37,787 nt of DNA from Candidatus Avoscillospira avicola (GCA_018712245.1 DVHE01000036.1:1-37787); one strand, 5' to 3'; positions 1-8,329 are shown, counted from the first letter of the stretch. The notes: generated from the letters alone by a model not told the origin. Made by a program: numbers and translations.

Positions 1-719
1 GTCTCGGTGAGACCGTAGATGTCGTAGGCCTTGATGCCCAGCTTGTTCTGGATGTCCTGGCGCATCTCCTCGCTCCAGGCCTCGGCGCCGAAGATGCCGG
101 CCTTGAGCTTGATCTTGTCCCGCAGGCCCCGCTCATGGATGGACTCGGCCAGATAGGCGGCGTAGGAGGGGGTGCAGCAGAGGATGGTGGACTCCAGGTC
201 GACCATGAACTGGAGCTGCCGGTCGGTGTTGCCGGAGGACATGGGCAGCGTCAGACAGCCGACTTTATGGCTGCCGCCGTTGAGGCCGGGGCCGCCGGTG
301 AAGAGGCCGTAGCCGTAGCAGACGTGGCAGACATCCTCGTTGGTGCCGCCGGCGGCCACGATGGCTCGGGCGCAGCAGTCTTCCCAGAGGTCGATGTCGT
401 GCTGGGTGTAAAAGGCCACGACGCGCCGGCCGGTGGTGCCGGAGGTGGACTGGATGCGGACGCAGTCCTTCAGGGGCTTGGCCAGCAGGCCGTAGGGATA
501 GGCCTCGCGCAGGTCGTCCTTGGAGAGGAAGGGCAGCTTGTGGAGGTCTTCGACGCCGCGGATATCGTCAGGCGTCAGCCCCTTGGCTTCCATCTTCTCC
601 CGGTAGTAGGGGACATGGTCCCACACGTGGCGCACCTGCTGCACCAGGCGCTCGTTCTGCCAGGCCAGAATCTGCTCCCGGCTGGCGCATTCGATCTCGG
701 GTTGGTAGTAACGTTCCAT
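1..719 (-). CDS. paaK: Phenylacetate-CoA ligase (C-terminus cut by window edge)
   Basis: Only the N-terminal 239 codons are inside the window; the gene runs off the left edge. The protein starts MERYYQPEIECASREQ and carries the adenylate-forming STSGTTGR loop near residue 90, a long FYTQHDIDLW stretch, and the CYGYGLFTGGPGLNGGS segment typical of PaaK-type aryl-CoA ligases. The family converts phenylacetate (or another aryl acetate), ATP and CoA to aryl-acetyl-CoA in the cytoplasm. It lies on the same strand as iorB, iorA and a symporter, 304 bases downstream of iorB, which fits a role in interconverting aryl-acetyl-CoA and the free acid during aromatic amino acid fermentation (inference). 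The ATG at 719 follows a purine-rich AAAGGAAAAAGAG leader. The substrate (phenyl-, hydroxyphenyl- or indole-acetate) cannot be told from this fragment. Confidence 0.93.
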   Translation of the reverse strand, partial: MERYYQPEIECASREQILAWQNERLVQQVRHVWDHVPYYREKMEAKGLTPDDIRGVEDLHKLPFLSKDDLREAYPYGLLAKPLKDCVRIQSTSGTTGRRVVAFYTQHDIDLWEDCCARAIVAAGGTNEDVCHVCYGYGLFTGGPGLNGGSHKVGCLTLPMSSGNTDRQLQFMVDLESTILCCTPSYAAYLAESIHERGLRDKIKLKAGIFGAEAWSEEMRQDIQNKLGIKAYDIYGLTE

Positions 720-1023
720 TGGCTTCTCTTTTTCCTTTCAAGCCCAAATCGGGCAGGTTGATAGATAAAATCCCTTCGCAGAGCGGTTAGGGCGGCGCGG
801 CGTAAGCGGGCGGGCGTACAGCCCACTTCTGCGAGGGAAACGCAGGTTGGATGGCCGCGCCCAAGGCTCCCCTTGTGCCCAAGGGGAGCTGTCTCGCGGA
901 GCGAGACTGAGGGGATGGTGGGCGGACGAGCTGTACTCGCCTGCAACACCGCTCCGGCAGGCTACGGCCTGCCCAACCGCTGCGGTCGCTTCTTCCGCTG
1001 CTGGCAGCGCCCGCCGCAATCGC
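720..1023. repeat. Intergenic repeat region between paaK and iorB, with two-hairpin element
   Basis: No gene is supported here. Positions 861-914 hold one copy of the two-hairpin element: a CTCCCCTT/AAGGGGAG stem (about 867-888) followed by a GTCTCG/CGAGAC stem (about 891-907) and ACTGAGGGG. The same element in the opposite orientation is at 12482-12535. The rest is GC-rich with no recognisable signal. The insertion separates paaK from iorAB, so paaK may be partly uncoupled from the upstream operon. Confidence 0.75.
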
Positions 1024-1596
1024 TCAGGCGTTGCGGCCCAGGGTGAAGGCCTTCTGGTTCAGCTCCAGGAATTTGGCCGGGACGCTCTGGCGCAGAGCCT
1101 CCAGCCACTCCTCCTCGGTGAAGTCGAAGTGCCGCGACAGGTGGCCCATCAGCACGATGTTGACGGCCTTGGAAGAGCCGGCTTCCTCGGCCAGCTTCAG
1201 CGCGTCGATGGCGTCCACGCGGATACCGGCGGACTGCATGGTCTCCACCAGGTTCTGGGGGTACTCCATGGCGCCGGTGATGACCGGCATGGGGTTCACC
1301 TGCTGGGTGTTGGTGACGATGACGCCGTGGGGCTTTAAGTACTCCGTCCACCGGGCGGCCTCCAACAGCTCAAAGGAGACGATGTAGTCGGCCTCACCCT
1401 TGTCGATGATGGGGGAGTAGACCTTCTCGCCGAAGCGGACGTAGGTGACGACGCTGCCGCCCCGCTGGCTCATGCCGTGGACCTCGGAGACCTTGGTGTC
1501 GTAGCCGCGGCTGAGGAGCAGCCGGCCCAGCAGCTTCGAGGCCAGGAGGCTGCCCTGACCGCCCACGCCGACGATCATAATGTTCTTGGTTTCCAT
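1024..1596 (-). CDS. iorB: Indolepyruvate:ferredoxin oxidoreductase, beta subunit
   Basis: 190 aa. It starts METKNIMIVGVGGQGSLLAS; the GVGGQG nucleotide-binding-like loop at the N-terminus is the hallmark of the gamma/beta 2-oxoacid ferredoxin oxidoreductase domain. With IorA it decarboxylates aryl pyruvates (indole-, phenyl-, hydroxyphenyl-pyruvate) to aryl-acetyl-CoA and reduces ferredoxin. I chose the ATG at 1596 because AAGGAGGT lies 7-8 bases upstream; a longer frame (to 1620) would overlap iorA and has no such site. The iorA stop lies only 2 bases upstream, so the two are translationally coupled. Length is normal for IorB (about 190-200 aa). Confidence 0.95.
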   Translation of the reverse strand: METKNIMIVGVGGQGSLLASKLLGRLLLSRGYDTKVSEVHGMSQRGGSVVTYVRFGEKVYSPIIDKGEADYIVSFELLEAARWTEYLKPHGVIVTNTQQVNPMPVITGAMEYPQNLVETMQSAGIRVDAIDALKLAEEAGSSKAVNIVLMGHLSRHFDFTEEEWLEALRQSVPAKFLELNQKAFTLGRNA

Positions 1597-1598
1597 GT

Positions 1599-3341
1599 TC
1601 AGACCTCCTTGGGGGCGCACAGGGCGTCAAACTTACAAAGCTGCTCGCAAACGCCGCAGCCGGTGCAGAGGGTGGCGTCGATCTTGGCCTTGCCGCCCTC
1701 CATGCTGATGGCGGGGCAGCCGATCTTCATGCACATCTTGCAGGACTTGCACTTTTCGGTGTCCACGGTCAGGGGGGCCTTATGCTTGACGTACTTCAAG
1801 AGGGCGCAGGGCCGGCGGGAGATGATGACGCTGGGCTCGTCGGCCTGGAGCTCCTCCTTGACGGCCTGGTCGCAGGCGGCCAGATCGTAGGGGTCCACCA
1901 CCCGGACGCGGCGGATGCCCACGGAGCGGCACAGGCTCTCCAGGTCGATCTTGGTGCAGGGGTCGCCCTTGAGGTTGAAGCCGGTGGTGGGGTTCTGCTG
2001 GTGGCCGGTCATGCCGGTGATGGAGTTGTCCAGGATGATGACGGTGGCGTTGGACTCGTTATAGGCGATGTTGATGAGGCCCGTGACGCCGGAGTGCATA
2101 AAGGTGGAGTCGCCGATGACGGCCACGGTCTTGCCGGGCCGGTCCGGGTCGCCGGCCTTGAGGAAGCCGTGGAGGCCCGAGACGGAGGCGCCCATGCAGA
2201 TGGTGGTGTCGATGGCGGCCAGGGGCGCCACGGCGCCCAGGGTGTAGCAGCCGATGTCACCCAGGACAGTGAGCTTGTTCTTGGCCAGGGTGTAGAAGAG
2301 GCCGCGGTGGGGACAGCCGGCGCACATGACGGGCGGCCGGGCAGGGATCTGGACGTCCAGCTTGGGGCCGGTGTGGACCGGGTAGCCCAGCTTCTCGGCC
2401 ACGATGTTCTGGCTCAGCTCATCGATGCAGGAGAAGGTGTCCTTGCCCTGGGGCACGAGGCCCAGGCTGCGGCAGTGGCTCTCGATGAAGCCGTCCAGCT
2501 CCTCTACTACCACCAGCTTTTCCACGTCGGCAGCGAAGTCCAGAATGGCCTTCACCGGCATGGGCCAGCTGAGGCCCAGCTTGAAGACGGGGTAGCGGTC
2601 GCCCACCACTTCCTTGACGTACTGGTAGCTGGTGGAGGCGGTGATGATGCCGATGGTATGCTCGCGGCCCGGCTCCACCCGGTTGAGGGGGGTGGTCTCG
2701 GCGTACTCGGTCAGCGCCTGGGTGCGCGCTTCCACCACCGGGTGGCGGCGCTTGGCGTTGCCGGGCATCATGATGTACTTGGCGCCGTTTTTCTCATAGG
2801 GCTTGGCCGGTGCCTCAACGCGCTCACCCGGCTCCACCACGCTCTGGGAGTGGGAGACGCGGGTGCACATCTTCAACAGCACCGGCGTGTCAAACTGCTC
2901 GGAGAGCTCGTAGGCGATTTTGGCGAAGGCGAGGCCCTCGGCGGAGTCCGCGGGCTCCACCATGGGGATCTTGGCGGCCCGGGCGTAGTGGCGGGAGTCC
3001 TGCTCGTTCTGGGAGCTGTGCATGCCGGCGTCGTCGGCCACGCCGATGATGAGACCCGCGTTGACGCCGGTGTAGGCGATGGTGAAGAGGGGATCGGCGG
3101 CGACGTTGAGGCCCACGTGCTTCATGCCGCAGAAGCTCCGGCGGCCGGACAGGCTGGCGCCGAAGGCGGCCTCCATGGCCACCTTTTCATTGGGGGCCCA
3201 CTCGGCGTAGATCTCCGGGTACTTGGCCGCGGCCTCGGTGATCTCGGTGCTGGGGGTGCCGGGGTAGCTGGAGACGAAGGCGCAGCCGGCCTCATAGAGA
3301 CCCCGTGCCACCGCTTCGTTGCCGAGCATCAGTTGTTTCAT
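1599..3341 (-). CDS. iorA: Indolepyruvate:ferredoxin oxidoreductase, alpha subunit
   Basis: 580 aa, normal length for IorA. The N-terminal pyrimidine-binding domain begins with MLGNEAVARGLYEAG and YPGTPSTEI (residues 1-180). The TPP-binding core is in the C-terminal half, with CPHRGLFY, GDIGCYTLG and GDSTFMHSG...N. A ferredoxin domain at the C-terminus has two cysteine clusters, CKSCKMCMKIGCP and CTGCGVCEQLC, for two [4Fe-4S] centres. It forms the catalytic part of the oxygen-sensitive oxidoreductase that makes aryl-acetyl-CoA from aryl pyruvates. Its ATG overlaps the stop of the upstream symporter gene by four bases (ATGA at 3338-3341), so symporter, iorA and iorB are one operon. The anaerobic enzyme fits a strict anaerobe. 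Confidence 0.97.
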   Translation of the reverse strand: MKQLMLGNEAVARGLYEAGCAFVSSYPGTPSTEITEAAAKYPEIYAEWAPNEKVAMEAAFGASLSGRRSFCGMKHVGLNVAADPLFTIAYTGVNAGLIIGVADDAGMHSSQNEQDSRHYARAAKIPMVEPADSAEGLAFAKIAYELSEQFDTPVLLKMCTRVSHSQSVVEPGERVEAPAKPYEKNGAKYIMMPGNAKRRHPVVEARTQALTEYAETTPLNRVEPGREHTIGIITASTSYQYVKEVVGDRYPVFKLGLSWPMPVKAILDFAADVEKLVVVEELDGFIESHCRSLGLVPQGKDTFSCIDELSQNIVAEKLGYPVHTGPKLDVQIPARPPVMCAGCPHRGLFYTLAKNKLTVLGDIGCYTLGAVAPLAAIDTTICMGASVSGLHGFLKAGDPDRPGKTVAVIGDSTFMHSGVTGLINIAYNESNATVIILDNSITGMTGHQQNPTTGFNLKGDPCTKIDLESLCRSVGIRRVRVVDPYDLAACDQAVKEELQADEPSVIISRRPCALLKYVKHKAPLTVDTEKCKSCKMCMKIGCPAISMEGGKAKIDATLCTGCGVCEQLCKFDALCAPKEV

Positions 3342-4918
3342 GGCGTTTCCTCCTTAGAAGTGGTTTGGTCGCCGATGGAGTCCTTCACCGAGACTACGAC
3401 CTTGCGGTCATAGCAGGCGAAGACGCGGTCGATGTGCCCCTTGGGCAGGGCAGGGGACAGCAGGCTGACCAGCGGGACCAGGACAAGACCGGCGAGCATA
3501 CAGAAGGCGCCGGCGTTGATGGGCGATTGGAGCAGAGCGGGGAAGTACTCCCCCGCGAAGATATTGAGAAGCATCACCACGGTGGAGAAGAGGAAGCACG
3601 CCCAGCAGGCGGCCTTGGTGGTGCGCTTCCAATAGAGCCCGTAGAGGAAGGGCGCCAGGAATGCGCCGGCCAGCGCGCCCCAGCTCACGCCCATCAGCTG
3701 GGCGATGAAGGTGACGTTGGAGCGGTACTGCACGATGGCCAGCACCACCGAGATGGCGATGAACACCACGATCAGCAGACGCATGGTGAAAATCTGCTGC
3801 TTTTCGTCCATGTCTTTTTTTATTGTAGCCTTTAGGAAGTCCAGCGTCAAGGTGGAACTGGAGGCCAGCACCAGCGACGAGAGGGTGGACATGGAGGCGG
3901 ACAGCACCAGAATCACCACCACGGCGATCAGCACCGAGGAAAGCCCCTCCAGCATGGTGGGCACGATGGCGTCGTAGCCCTGGGCGGCCACGTCCACCCG
4001 GTCGGCGTAGAGCCGCCCGAAGCCGCCCAGGAAATAGCACCCGCCGGCCACGATGAAGGCGAAGGCCGTGGAGATGACGGTGCCCTTGTCGATGGATTTC
4101 TCGCTGCGGATGGCGTAAAATTTCTGCACCATCTGGGGAAGGCCCCAGGTGCCGAGAGAAGTCAGCAGCACCACGCCCAGGAGGCCCGCCGGGTCGGGGC
4201 CGAAGAAGGAGGCGAAGACGCCGGGGGTGTCGGAGACGGCGGGGTCGGAGACCCGGGCCAGGCTTTCCAGGGCCGCCAGGAAGCCCCCCTGGCTCTTGAG
4301 AACCGCGCCGATGACGGCGAGGATGCCCACGATCATGATGATGCCCTGGATGAAGTCGTTGATGGCTGTGGCCATATAGCCGCCGGCGATGACGTACACG
4401 CCGGTGAGGACGGCCATGACGATGACGCACACGGCGTAGTCGATTTGGAAGGCCATGCCGAAGAGGCGGCTGAGGCCGTTGTAGAGCGAGGCGGTGTAGG
4501 GGATGAGGAAGAGGAAGATGATGGCCGAGGAGAGGAGCTTGAGGCTGCGGCTATCGAACCGCCGCGCAAAGAACTGGGGCATGGTGGCGGCGTCCAGGTG
4601 CTGGGTCATGACGCGGGTGCGGCGGCCCAGCACCACCCAGGCAAGCAAGGAGCCCAGGAGGGCGTTGCCGATGCCGGCCCAGGTGGCGGCGATGCCGTAC
4701 TTCCAGCCGAACTGACCGGCGTAGCCCACGAAGACCACGGCGGAGAAGTAGCTGGTGCCGTAGGCAAAGGCGGTGAGCCACGGCCCCACGGACCGCCCGC
4801 CCAGCACGAAGCCGCTGACGTCGGCGGTGTGCCTGCGGCAGTAGAGGCCGATGAAGACCATGACGCCGAAAAAGACGATCAGAAACGACAGTTTGATGAT
4901 GAGATCCGTTAAATCCAT
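3338..4918 (-). CDS. Sodium:solute symporter (SSS family)
   Basis: 526 aa from the ATG at 4918 (MDLTDLIIKLSFLIVFF), chosen because CAGGAG lies just upstream; a longer frame to 5032 starts in low-complexity sequence. The hydropathy pattern shows about 13 membrane segments. The N-terminal GRSVGPWLTAFAYGTSYFSAV segment is characteristic of the PutP/PanF-like SSS family, which couples substrate uptake to sodium. It shares a 4-base overlap with iorA. By context the substrate could be an aromatic amino acid, an aryl pyruvate or an aryl acetate, but sequence alone does not decide this. I found no convincing promoter just upstream; RAYT and repeat sequences start about 170 bases away. Confidence 0.9.
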   Translation of the reverse strand: MDLTDLIIKLSFLIVFFGVMVFIGLYCRRHTADVSGFVLGGRSVGPWLTAFAYGTSYFSAVVFVGYAGQFGWKYGIAATWAGIGNALLGSLLAWVVLGRRTRVMTQHLDAATMPQFFARRFDSRSLKLLSSAIIFLFLIPYTASLYNGLSRLFGMAFQIDYAVCVIVMAVLTGVYVIAGGYMATAINDFIQGIIMIVGILAVIGAVLKSQGGFLAALESLARVSDPAVSDTPGVFASFFGPDPAGLLGVVLLTSLGTWGLPQMVQKFYAIRSEKSIDKGTVISTAFAFIVAGGCYFLGGFGRLYADRVDVAAQGYDAIVPTMLEGLSSVLIAVVVILVLSASMSTLSSLVLASSSTLTLDFLKATIKKDMDEKQQIFTMRLLIVVFIAISVVLAIVQYRSNVTFIAQLMGVSWGALAGAFLAPFLYGLYWKRTTKAACWACFLFSTVVMLLNIFAGEYFPALLQSPINAGAFCMLAGLVLVPLVSLLSPALPKGHIDRVFACYDRKVVVSVKDSIGDQTTSKEETP

Positions 4919-5090
4919 GGTGAAAACTCCTGACTTGGGGGAATTTAAGACTGGATGGCGAGGACACGGAGCAGGGGTGTCCGGAGGCGGTGCTGCTGCA
5001 CGTCTGCGGCCCGGTGCGGATGGCGCAGGCACTTAGAAGCGGCCAGCGGGAAGGACGTGTCGGTGGCTTGTACAACGTTCCGTCTTTTCC

Positions 5091-5114
5091 GTAGGGGCGC
5101 GCATCGCGCGTCCG
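5091..5114 (+). repeat. REP-like palindrome, left flank of RAYT gene
   Basis: 24-bp unit beginning GTAGGGGCGCG and ending CGCGCGTCCG, with core GCGC-AT-GCGC. It is the left arm of an inverted pair; the matching inverted copy is at 5676-5699 on the other side of the transposase gene. Confidence 0.85.
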
Positions 5115-5156
5115 AATGCTCCGATGCCTGGGTGCTGCCGCTGAACGCAGCGGCGT

Positions 5157-5609
5157 TCACAATTCCTCCGCCTGATAAAAGCAATCCTCCAACCAGCGGG
5201 CGGGATTGGTGGCGATATACTGCCGGATTTCGAGATAATCCCGCTCATTTCGTACAATATGATCGTGGTATAGTTTCTGCCAAACGGCTTGACCAATCCG
5301 CTTTGTGGCCGCGCCCTTCATCTGATTGATGACGGTCGAAATGGACGGGCTTCCTTCTTCCAGCAGCAGCAACAGATGCACATGGTTGGGCATAACCGCA
5401 TACTGCTCCAGCCGAATGCTGGGGTAGCGGATGGGGATTTCCCGAATGGTTTGCTCCACCAATATCCCCCAGGGCGAGAGCGTTCCGTCCTGCTCTCGTT
5501 TCCAGAAGAGACAGCGCCGCTTCCACGTGCAGCAGGTGATGAAGTACGCGCCGCAGGTGGCATAATCATAGCCTGTGAGGCGGTGGGGCTTGCGCTTTGG
5601 GAGATCCAC
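5157..5609 (-). CDS. REP-associated tyrosine transposase (RAYT, Y1_Tnp domain)
   Basis: 150 aa. It starts at GTG 5609 (DLPKRKPHRLTGYDYATCGAYF) with AAAGGAG 9 bases upstream. It has the HUH motif in YAVMPNHVHLLLLL and the nucleophile tyrosine in EIRQYIATNPARW, both diagnostic of TnpA_REP/RAYT enzymes related to IS200/IS605 transposases. Such proteins bind and cleave single-stranded palindromic REP sequences and are thought to spread them. Here the gene is bracketed by inverted copies of the 24-bp palindrome (5091-5114 and 5676-5699), the layout expected of a REPtron. The reading frame is complete, so the enzyme may be active. Length is normal for short RAYTs. Confidence 0.93.
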   Translation of the reverse strand: MDLPKRKPHRLTGYDYATCGAYFITCCTWKRRCLFWKREQDGTLSPWGILVEQTIREIPIRYPSIRLEQYAVMPNHVHLLLLLEEGSPSISTVINQMKGAATKRIGQAVWQKLYHDHIVRNERDYLEIRQYIATNPARWLEDCFYQAEEL

Positions 5610-6029
5610 AGGCAGCAGCTCCTTTCCAGGGGCCTGGCGGTTACGGCGGTGGCATTGGTGGAAAACGAAGGCCAGCGGACGCGCGATGCGCGCCCCTACG
5701 ACGGGATTGGGAGACTCGGAGTAATTCTCGGGCCTGCGCCGTGAAGCGGCTTGTGGAGAAGGCCGTGTTGATGGTTTGTGCGACGTTCCGTCTTCACTGT
5801 AGGGGCGCGCATTGCGCGTCCGAGCCGCGAAGCGGCCCTTGGCAGAGGGTACGGTGATTGCAGCGGGCCGGTTTCATTGCCGAGTTTGTGGGGAGCGACG
5901 GTCCGGGGGCTGCTGCAGTCGCCGAAGATGCTCTGGCATCGCGGCCCAGCGGACGCGCGATGCGCGCCCCTACGACGGGATCGGGAGACTCGGAGCAATT
6001 CTGGGCTCCTACACGCGCAGGGGCAGCGC
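5610..6029. repeat. Repeat-filled intergenic region with three REP-like palindromes
   Basis: No gene is supported. Copies of the 24-bp palindrome are at 5676-5699 (inverted), 5799-5822 (direct) and 5950-5973 (inverted). The last two form a second inverted pair around about 130 bases. Around the palindromes there are further shared words such as CGACGTTCCGTCTT before the direct copies (compare 5075-5090 and 5781-5798) and GACGGGAT-GGGAGACTCGGAG after the inverted copies (about 5701 and 5975). The repeated unit is therefore longer than the palindrome itself. Confidence 0.8.
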
Positions 6030-7667
6030 TTACCGCGTGGTCTGCTCCTCCACCAGACGGCCGCCGCAGTATTTTTCACGGAGGGCGGGCTTTTCGATCT
6101 TGCCGGTGGGGTTGCGGGGGATCCGGTCGAAGATGATCTTCCGGGGCCGCTTGTACCGGGGCAGCTCCTTGCAGAACTCGTTGATCTCGGCCTCGGTGCA
6201 GGTCTGGCCGTCCTTGATCTCGATGATGGCCGCGGCGATCTCGCCCAGGCGCTCGTCGGGCATGCCGATGACGGCCACGTCCTTGACCTTGCCGCAGCGG
6301 CGGAGGAAATCCTCGATCTGCACGGGGTAGAGGTTCTCGCCGCCGGAGATGACCACGTCCTTCTTCCGGTCCACCAGGTAGAAGAAGCCGTCCTCGTCCT
6401 GACGGGCCATGTCGCCGGTATAGAGCCAGCCGTCCTTGAGGACCTCGGCGGTGGCCTCGGGATTCTTATAGTAGCAGAGCATCACGCCCCGGCCGCGGAC
6501 GATCAGCTCGCCCACCTCGCCCTGGGGCACGTCGCGGCCCTGCTCGTCCACGATCCTGGCCTCCCAGCGGTAGCCGGGCTTGCCGATGGCGCCGACCTTT
6601 TGGATGTTCTCCACGCCCAGATGGACGCAGCCGGGGCCGATGGACTCGGAGAGGCCGTAGTTGGTGTCGTACTGATGGTGGGGGAATTTCTCCATCCAGC
6701 GGTCAATGAGGCTGGGCGGCACAGGCTGGGCGCCGATGTGCATCAGCCGCCACTGGTCCAGGAGGTAGTGGCTGAGGTCCACCCGCCCGTCGTCGATGGC
6801 GTCCAGCAGGTCCTGGCACCACGGCACCAGCAGCCAGACGATGGTGCATTTCTCCTCGGTGACGGCCCGGAGAATCCACTCGGGCTTGACGCCCCGCAGT
6901 AAAACCGCCTTGCTGGCGGAGTAGAGGCTGCCGAACCAGTGCATCTTGGCGCCGGTGTGGTAGAGGGGCGGGATGCAGAGGAAGACATCGTCCCGGGTCT
7001 GGCCGTGGTGGTGCTGCTCGGTCTCGCAGGCGCTGAGGAGCGCCCGGTGGTTGTGGAGGATGGCCTTGGGGAAGCCCGTGGTGCCGGAGGAGAAGTAGAT
7101 GGCGGCGTAGTCGTCCTCGCTGAGGGCCACCGGCGGCGCGCTGGAGGAGCAGTACGTCACCAGCTCGCAGCAGTCCTCGGCGTAGGCGGGGATGTTCCGG
7201 CCCACGAAGAAGAACATCTTGATGAAAGAAAGCCGCGGCACGATGGGCTCCATCCGGGAGATGAACTCCGGCCCGAAGACCAGCACCTCCACGTCGGCCA
7301 GGCCCAGGCAGTACTCGATCTCATCGCTGGAGTAGCGGAAGTTCATCGGCACGGCGATGCAGCCCGCCTTGAGAATGCCGAAGTAGAGGGGCAGCCACTC
7401 CAGGCAGTTCATCAGGAGAATGCCCACCTTGGTGCCGCGCTTGAGGCCCCGGCTCAAAAGCAGGTTGGCGAAGCGGTTGGCCTTGCGGTCAAAGTCCCGC
7501 CAGGTCATCTCCCGGCGGTAGGGGGCGTCGGGCCGGGCGCTCTGGATCAGGCTGAAGTCCCGCCAGGTGACGGCCTTGTCCCGCTCCTCCGAGGGGTTGA
7601 TCTCCACCAGACTCACCTCAGAGCCGTAGAGCCGTGCATTTCGTTCGAGAAATTCCGTAATGACCAT
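6030..7667 (-). CDS. Acyl-CoA synthetase (AMP-dependent ligase, class I ANL family)
   Basis: 545 aa. The phosphate-binding loop SSGTTGFPK is at about residues 193-201, the hinge/A8 region GWLYTGDMARQDEDG and VDRKKDVVISGGENLYP lies near 430-470, and the catalytic lysine motif PTGKIEKPALRE is near the C-terminus. All key motifs are intact. The family activates a carboxylic acid with ATP and transfers it to CoA. The N-terminus has two TWRDF segments (about residues 34-38 and 55-59), a short insert before the usual start of the domain. Substrate class (medium/long-chain or aryl acid) is not determinable. A PaaI-type thioesterase is encoded upstream on the same strand, but the ligase has its own promoter and a structured leader. 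Start ATG 7667 follows AAGGGGAT. Confidence 0.9.
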   Translation of the reverse strand: MVITEFLERNARLYGSEVSLVEINPSEERDKAVTWRDFSLIQSARPDAPYRREMTWRDFDRKANRFANLLLSRGLKRGTKVGILLMNCLEWLPLYFGILKAGCIAVPMNFRYSSDEIEYCLGLADVEVLVFGPEFISRMEPIVPRLSFIKMFFFVGRNIPAYAEDCCELVTYCSSSAPPVALSEDDYAAIYFSSGTTGFPKAILHNHRALLSACETEQHHHGQTRDDVFLCIPPLYHTGAKMHWFGSLYSASKAVLLRGVKPEWILRAVTEEKCTIVWLLVPWCQDLLDAIDDGRVDLSHYLLDQWRLMHIGAQPVPPSLIDRWMEKFPHHQYDTNYGLSESIGPGCVHLGVENIQKVGAIGKPGYRWEARIVDEQGRDVPQGEVGELIVRGRGVMLCYYKNPEATAEVLKDGWLYTGDMARQDEDGFFYLVDRKKDVVISGGENLYPVQIEDFLRRCGKVKDVAVIGMPDERLGEIAAAIIEIKDGQTCTEAEINEFCKELPRYKRPRKIIFDRIPRNPTGKIEKPALREKYCGGRLVEEQTTR

Positions 7668-7729
7668 CGATAGATCCCCTTTTGTATGTGAATTGGTTTT
7701 AGAGTTTCGTAAGCCGAATAGAAAGCGGC

Positions 7730-7780
7730 GCTTCCATAAAAAACACGCCCGCTGCCAAGGGCAGTGGGCGCGTCGGAAGC
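7730..7780 (-). terminator. Terminator-like hairpin in the leader of the acyl-CoA synthetase gene
   Basis: On the minus strand an 11-bp stem (7746-7756 with 7760-7770, one G-U type mismatch, 3-base loop) is followed at once by TTTTTT (7743-7738), the form of an intrinsic terminator. Outer arms GCTTCC (minus strand 7780-7775) and GGAAGC (7735-7730) can extend the structure. It lies downstream of the thioesterase stop (7843) but also downstream of the ligase promoter (7818-7846), so transcripts starting at that promoter must pass it. Confidence 0.75.
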
Positions 7781-7817
7781 AACACCTGGTGGCCGCTCTA
7801 ACAGTTGGCGTGGTGTT

Positions 7818-7846
7818 ACTTTATCACTTTTAACCGCTAAAGTCAA
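7818..7846 (-). promoter_or_regulatory. Sigma-A-type promoter of the acyl-CoA synthetase gene
   Basis: Minus strand TTGACT (7846-7841), 17-base spacer, TAAAGT (7823-7818). The -35 box overlaps the stop codon of the thioesterase gene. It predicts a leader of about 145 bases containing the hairpin at 7730-7780. Confidence 0.7.
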
Positions 7847-8268
7847 GAAGTTTTTTCGAATTTTGCCGGGTGGTTGGTGACGAAGCCGTTGACGGTCATA
7901 AAGGCCACCTGGGTGCCCAGGTCGTCGGTGATATCCACCTTGTAAAAGCAGGTGGAGTGGCCGCAGCGGACGCAATGGGACTCGGCCAGCAGGGTTGTCC
8001 CTTTGGCGGGGGCCAGGTAGGTGATGTCGTGCTGCATGGAGACGCTGATGCGGTCCGAGAAGGCGTTGGCGGAGACGGCGAAGGCGAAGTCGCCCAGGGT
8101 GAAGATGGCGCCGCCCTGGGGGATGCCGGCGGCGTTCATATGCTCGGGGCGCAGCTGCAGGGCGCAGACGGCCCGGCCCGGCTGGGCCTCGCGGATTTCG
8201 ATGCCCACGGTTTCGGTGGCGAAACGGTCTGCCGAGAACCGGGCGCGGATTTCTTCCAAGGTTGCCAT
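7843..8268 (-). CDS. PaaI-family hotdog-fold acyl-CoA thioesterase
   Basis: 141 aa from ATG 8268 (MATLEEIRARFSADRFA). The hotdog domain covers most of the protein; HMNAAGIPQGGAIFTLGDFAFAVSAN is the characteristic G-G-x-x-x-x-L-x-D helix region of PaaI-type thioesterases, including the aspartate that acts as general base in the family. It hydrolyses acyl- or aryl-acyl-CoA thioesters. The start was chosen for the AGAGGGA site and the promoter at 8301-8329, which rule out the upstream extension to 8358. Nearby aryl-CoA genes make phenylacetyl-CoA-like substrates plausible, but this is inference. Confidence 0.9.
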   Translation of the reverse strand: MATLEEIRARFSADRFATETVGIEIREAQPGRAVCALQLRPEHMNAAGIPQGGAIFTLGDFAFAVSANAFSDRISVSMQHDITYLAPAKGTTLLAESHCVRCGHSTCFYKVDITDDLGTQVAFMTVNGFVTNHPAKFEKTS

Positions 8269-8300
8269 GGGGATTCCCTCTTTCGCGGTGAGATACAAGT

Positions 8301-8329
8301 AGTATATGAAATTTCCCCAAAAAAAGCAA
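8301..8329 (-). promoter_or_regulatory. Sigma-A-type promoter of the thioesterase gene
   Basis: Minus strand TTGCTT (8329-8324), 17-base spacer, TATACT (8306-8301), about 30 bases before the ATG at 8268. Confidence 0.7.

Noticed and set aside
1782-3413. Long plus-strand open frame opposite iorA
   Set aside because: Shadow frame of a GC-rich gene; composition is Gly/Ala/Val/His/Asp biased with no domain, while the minus strand encodes a clear IorA.
5245-5526. Second minus-strand frame inside the RAYT gene
   Set aside because: Out-of-frame overlap of the well supported RAYT protein, no motif.
7781-7817. AACACC / GGTGTT pairing as part of a riboswitch upstream of the ligase hairpin
   Set aside because: One arm (7812-7817) lies between the -10 box and the expected start site, so it would probably not be transcribed.
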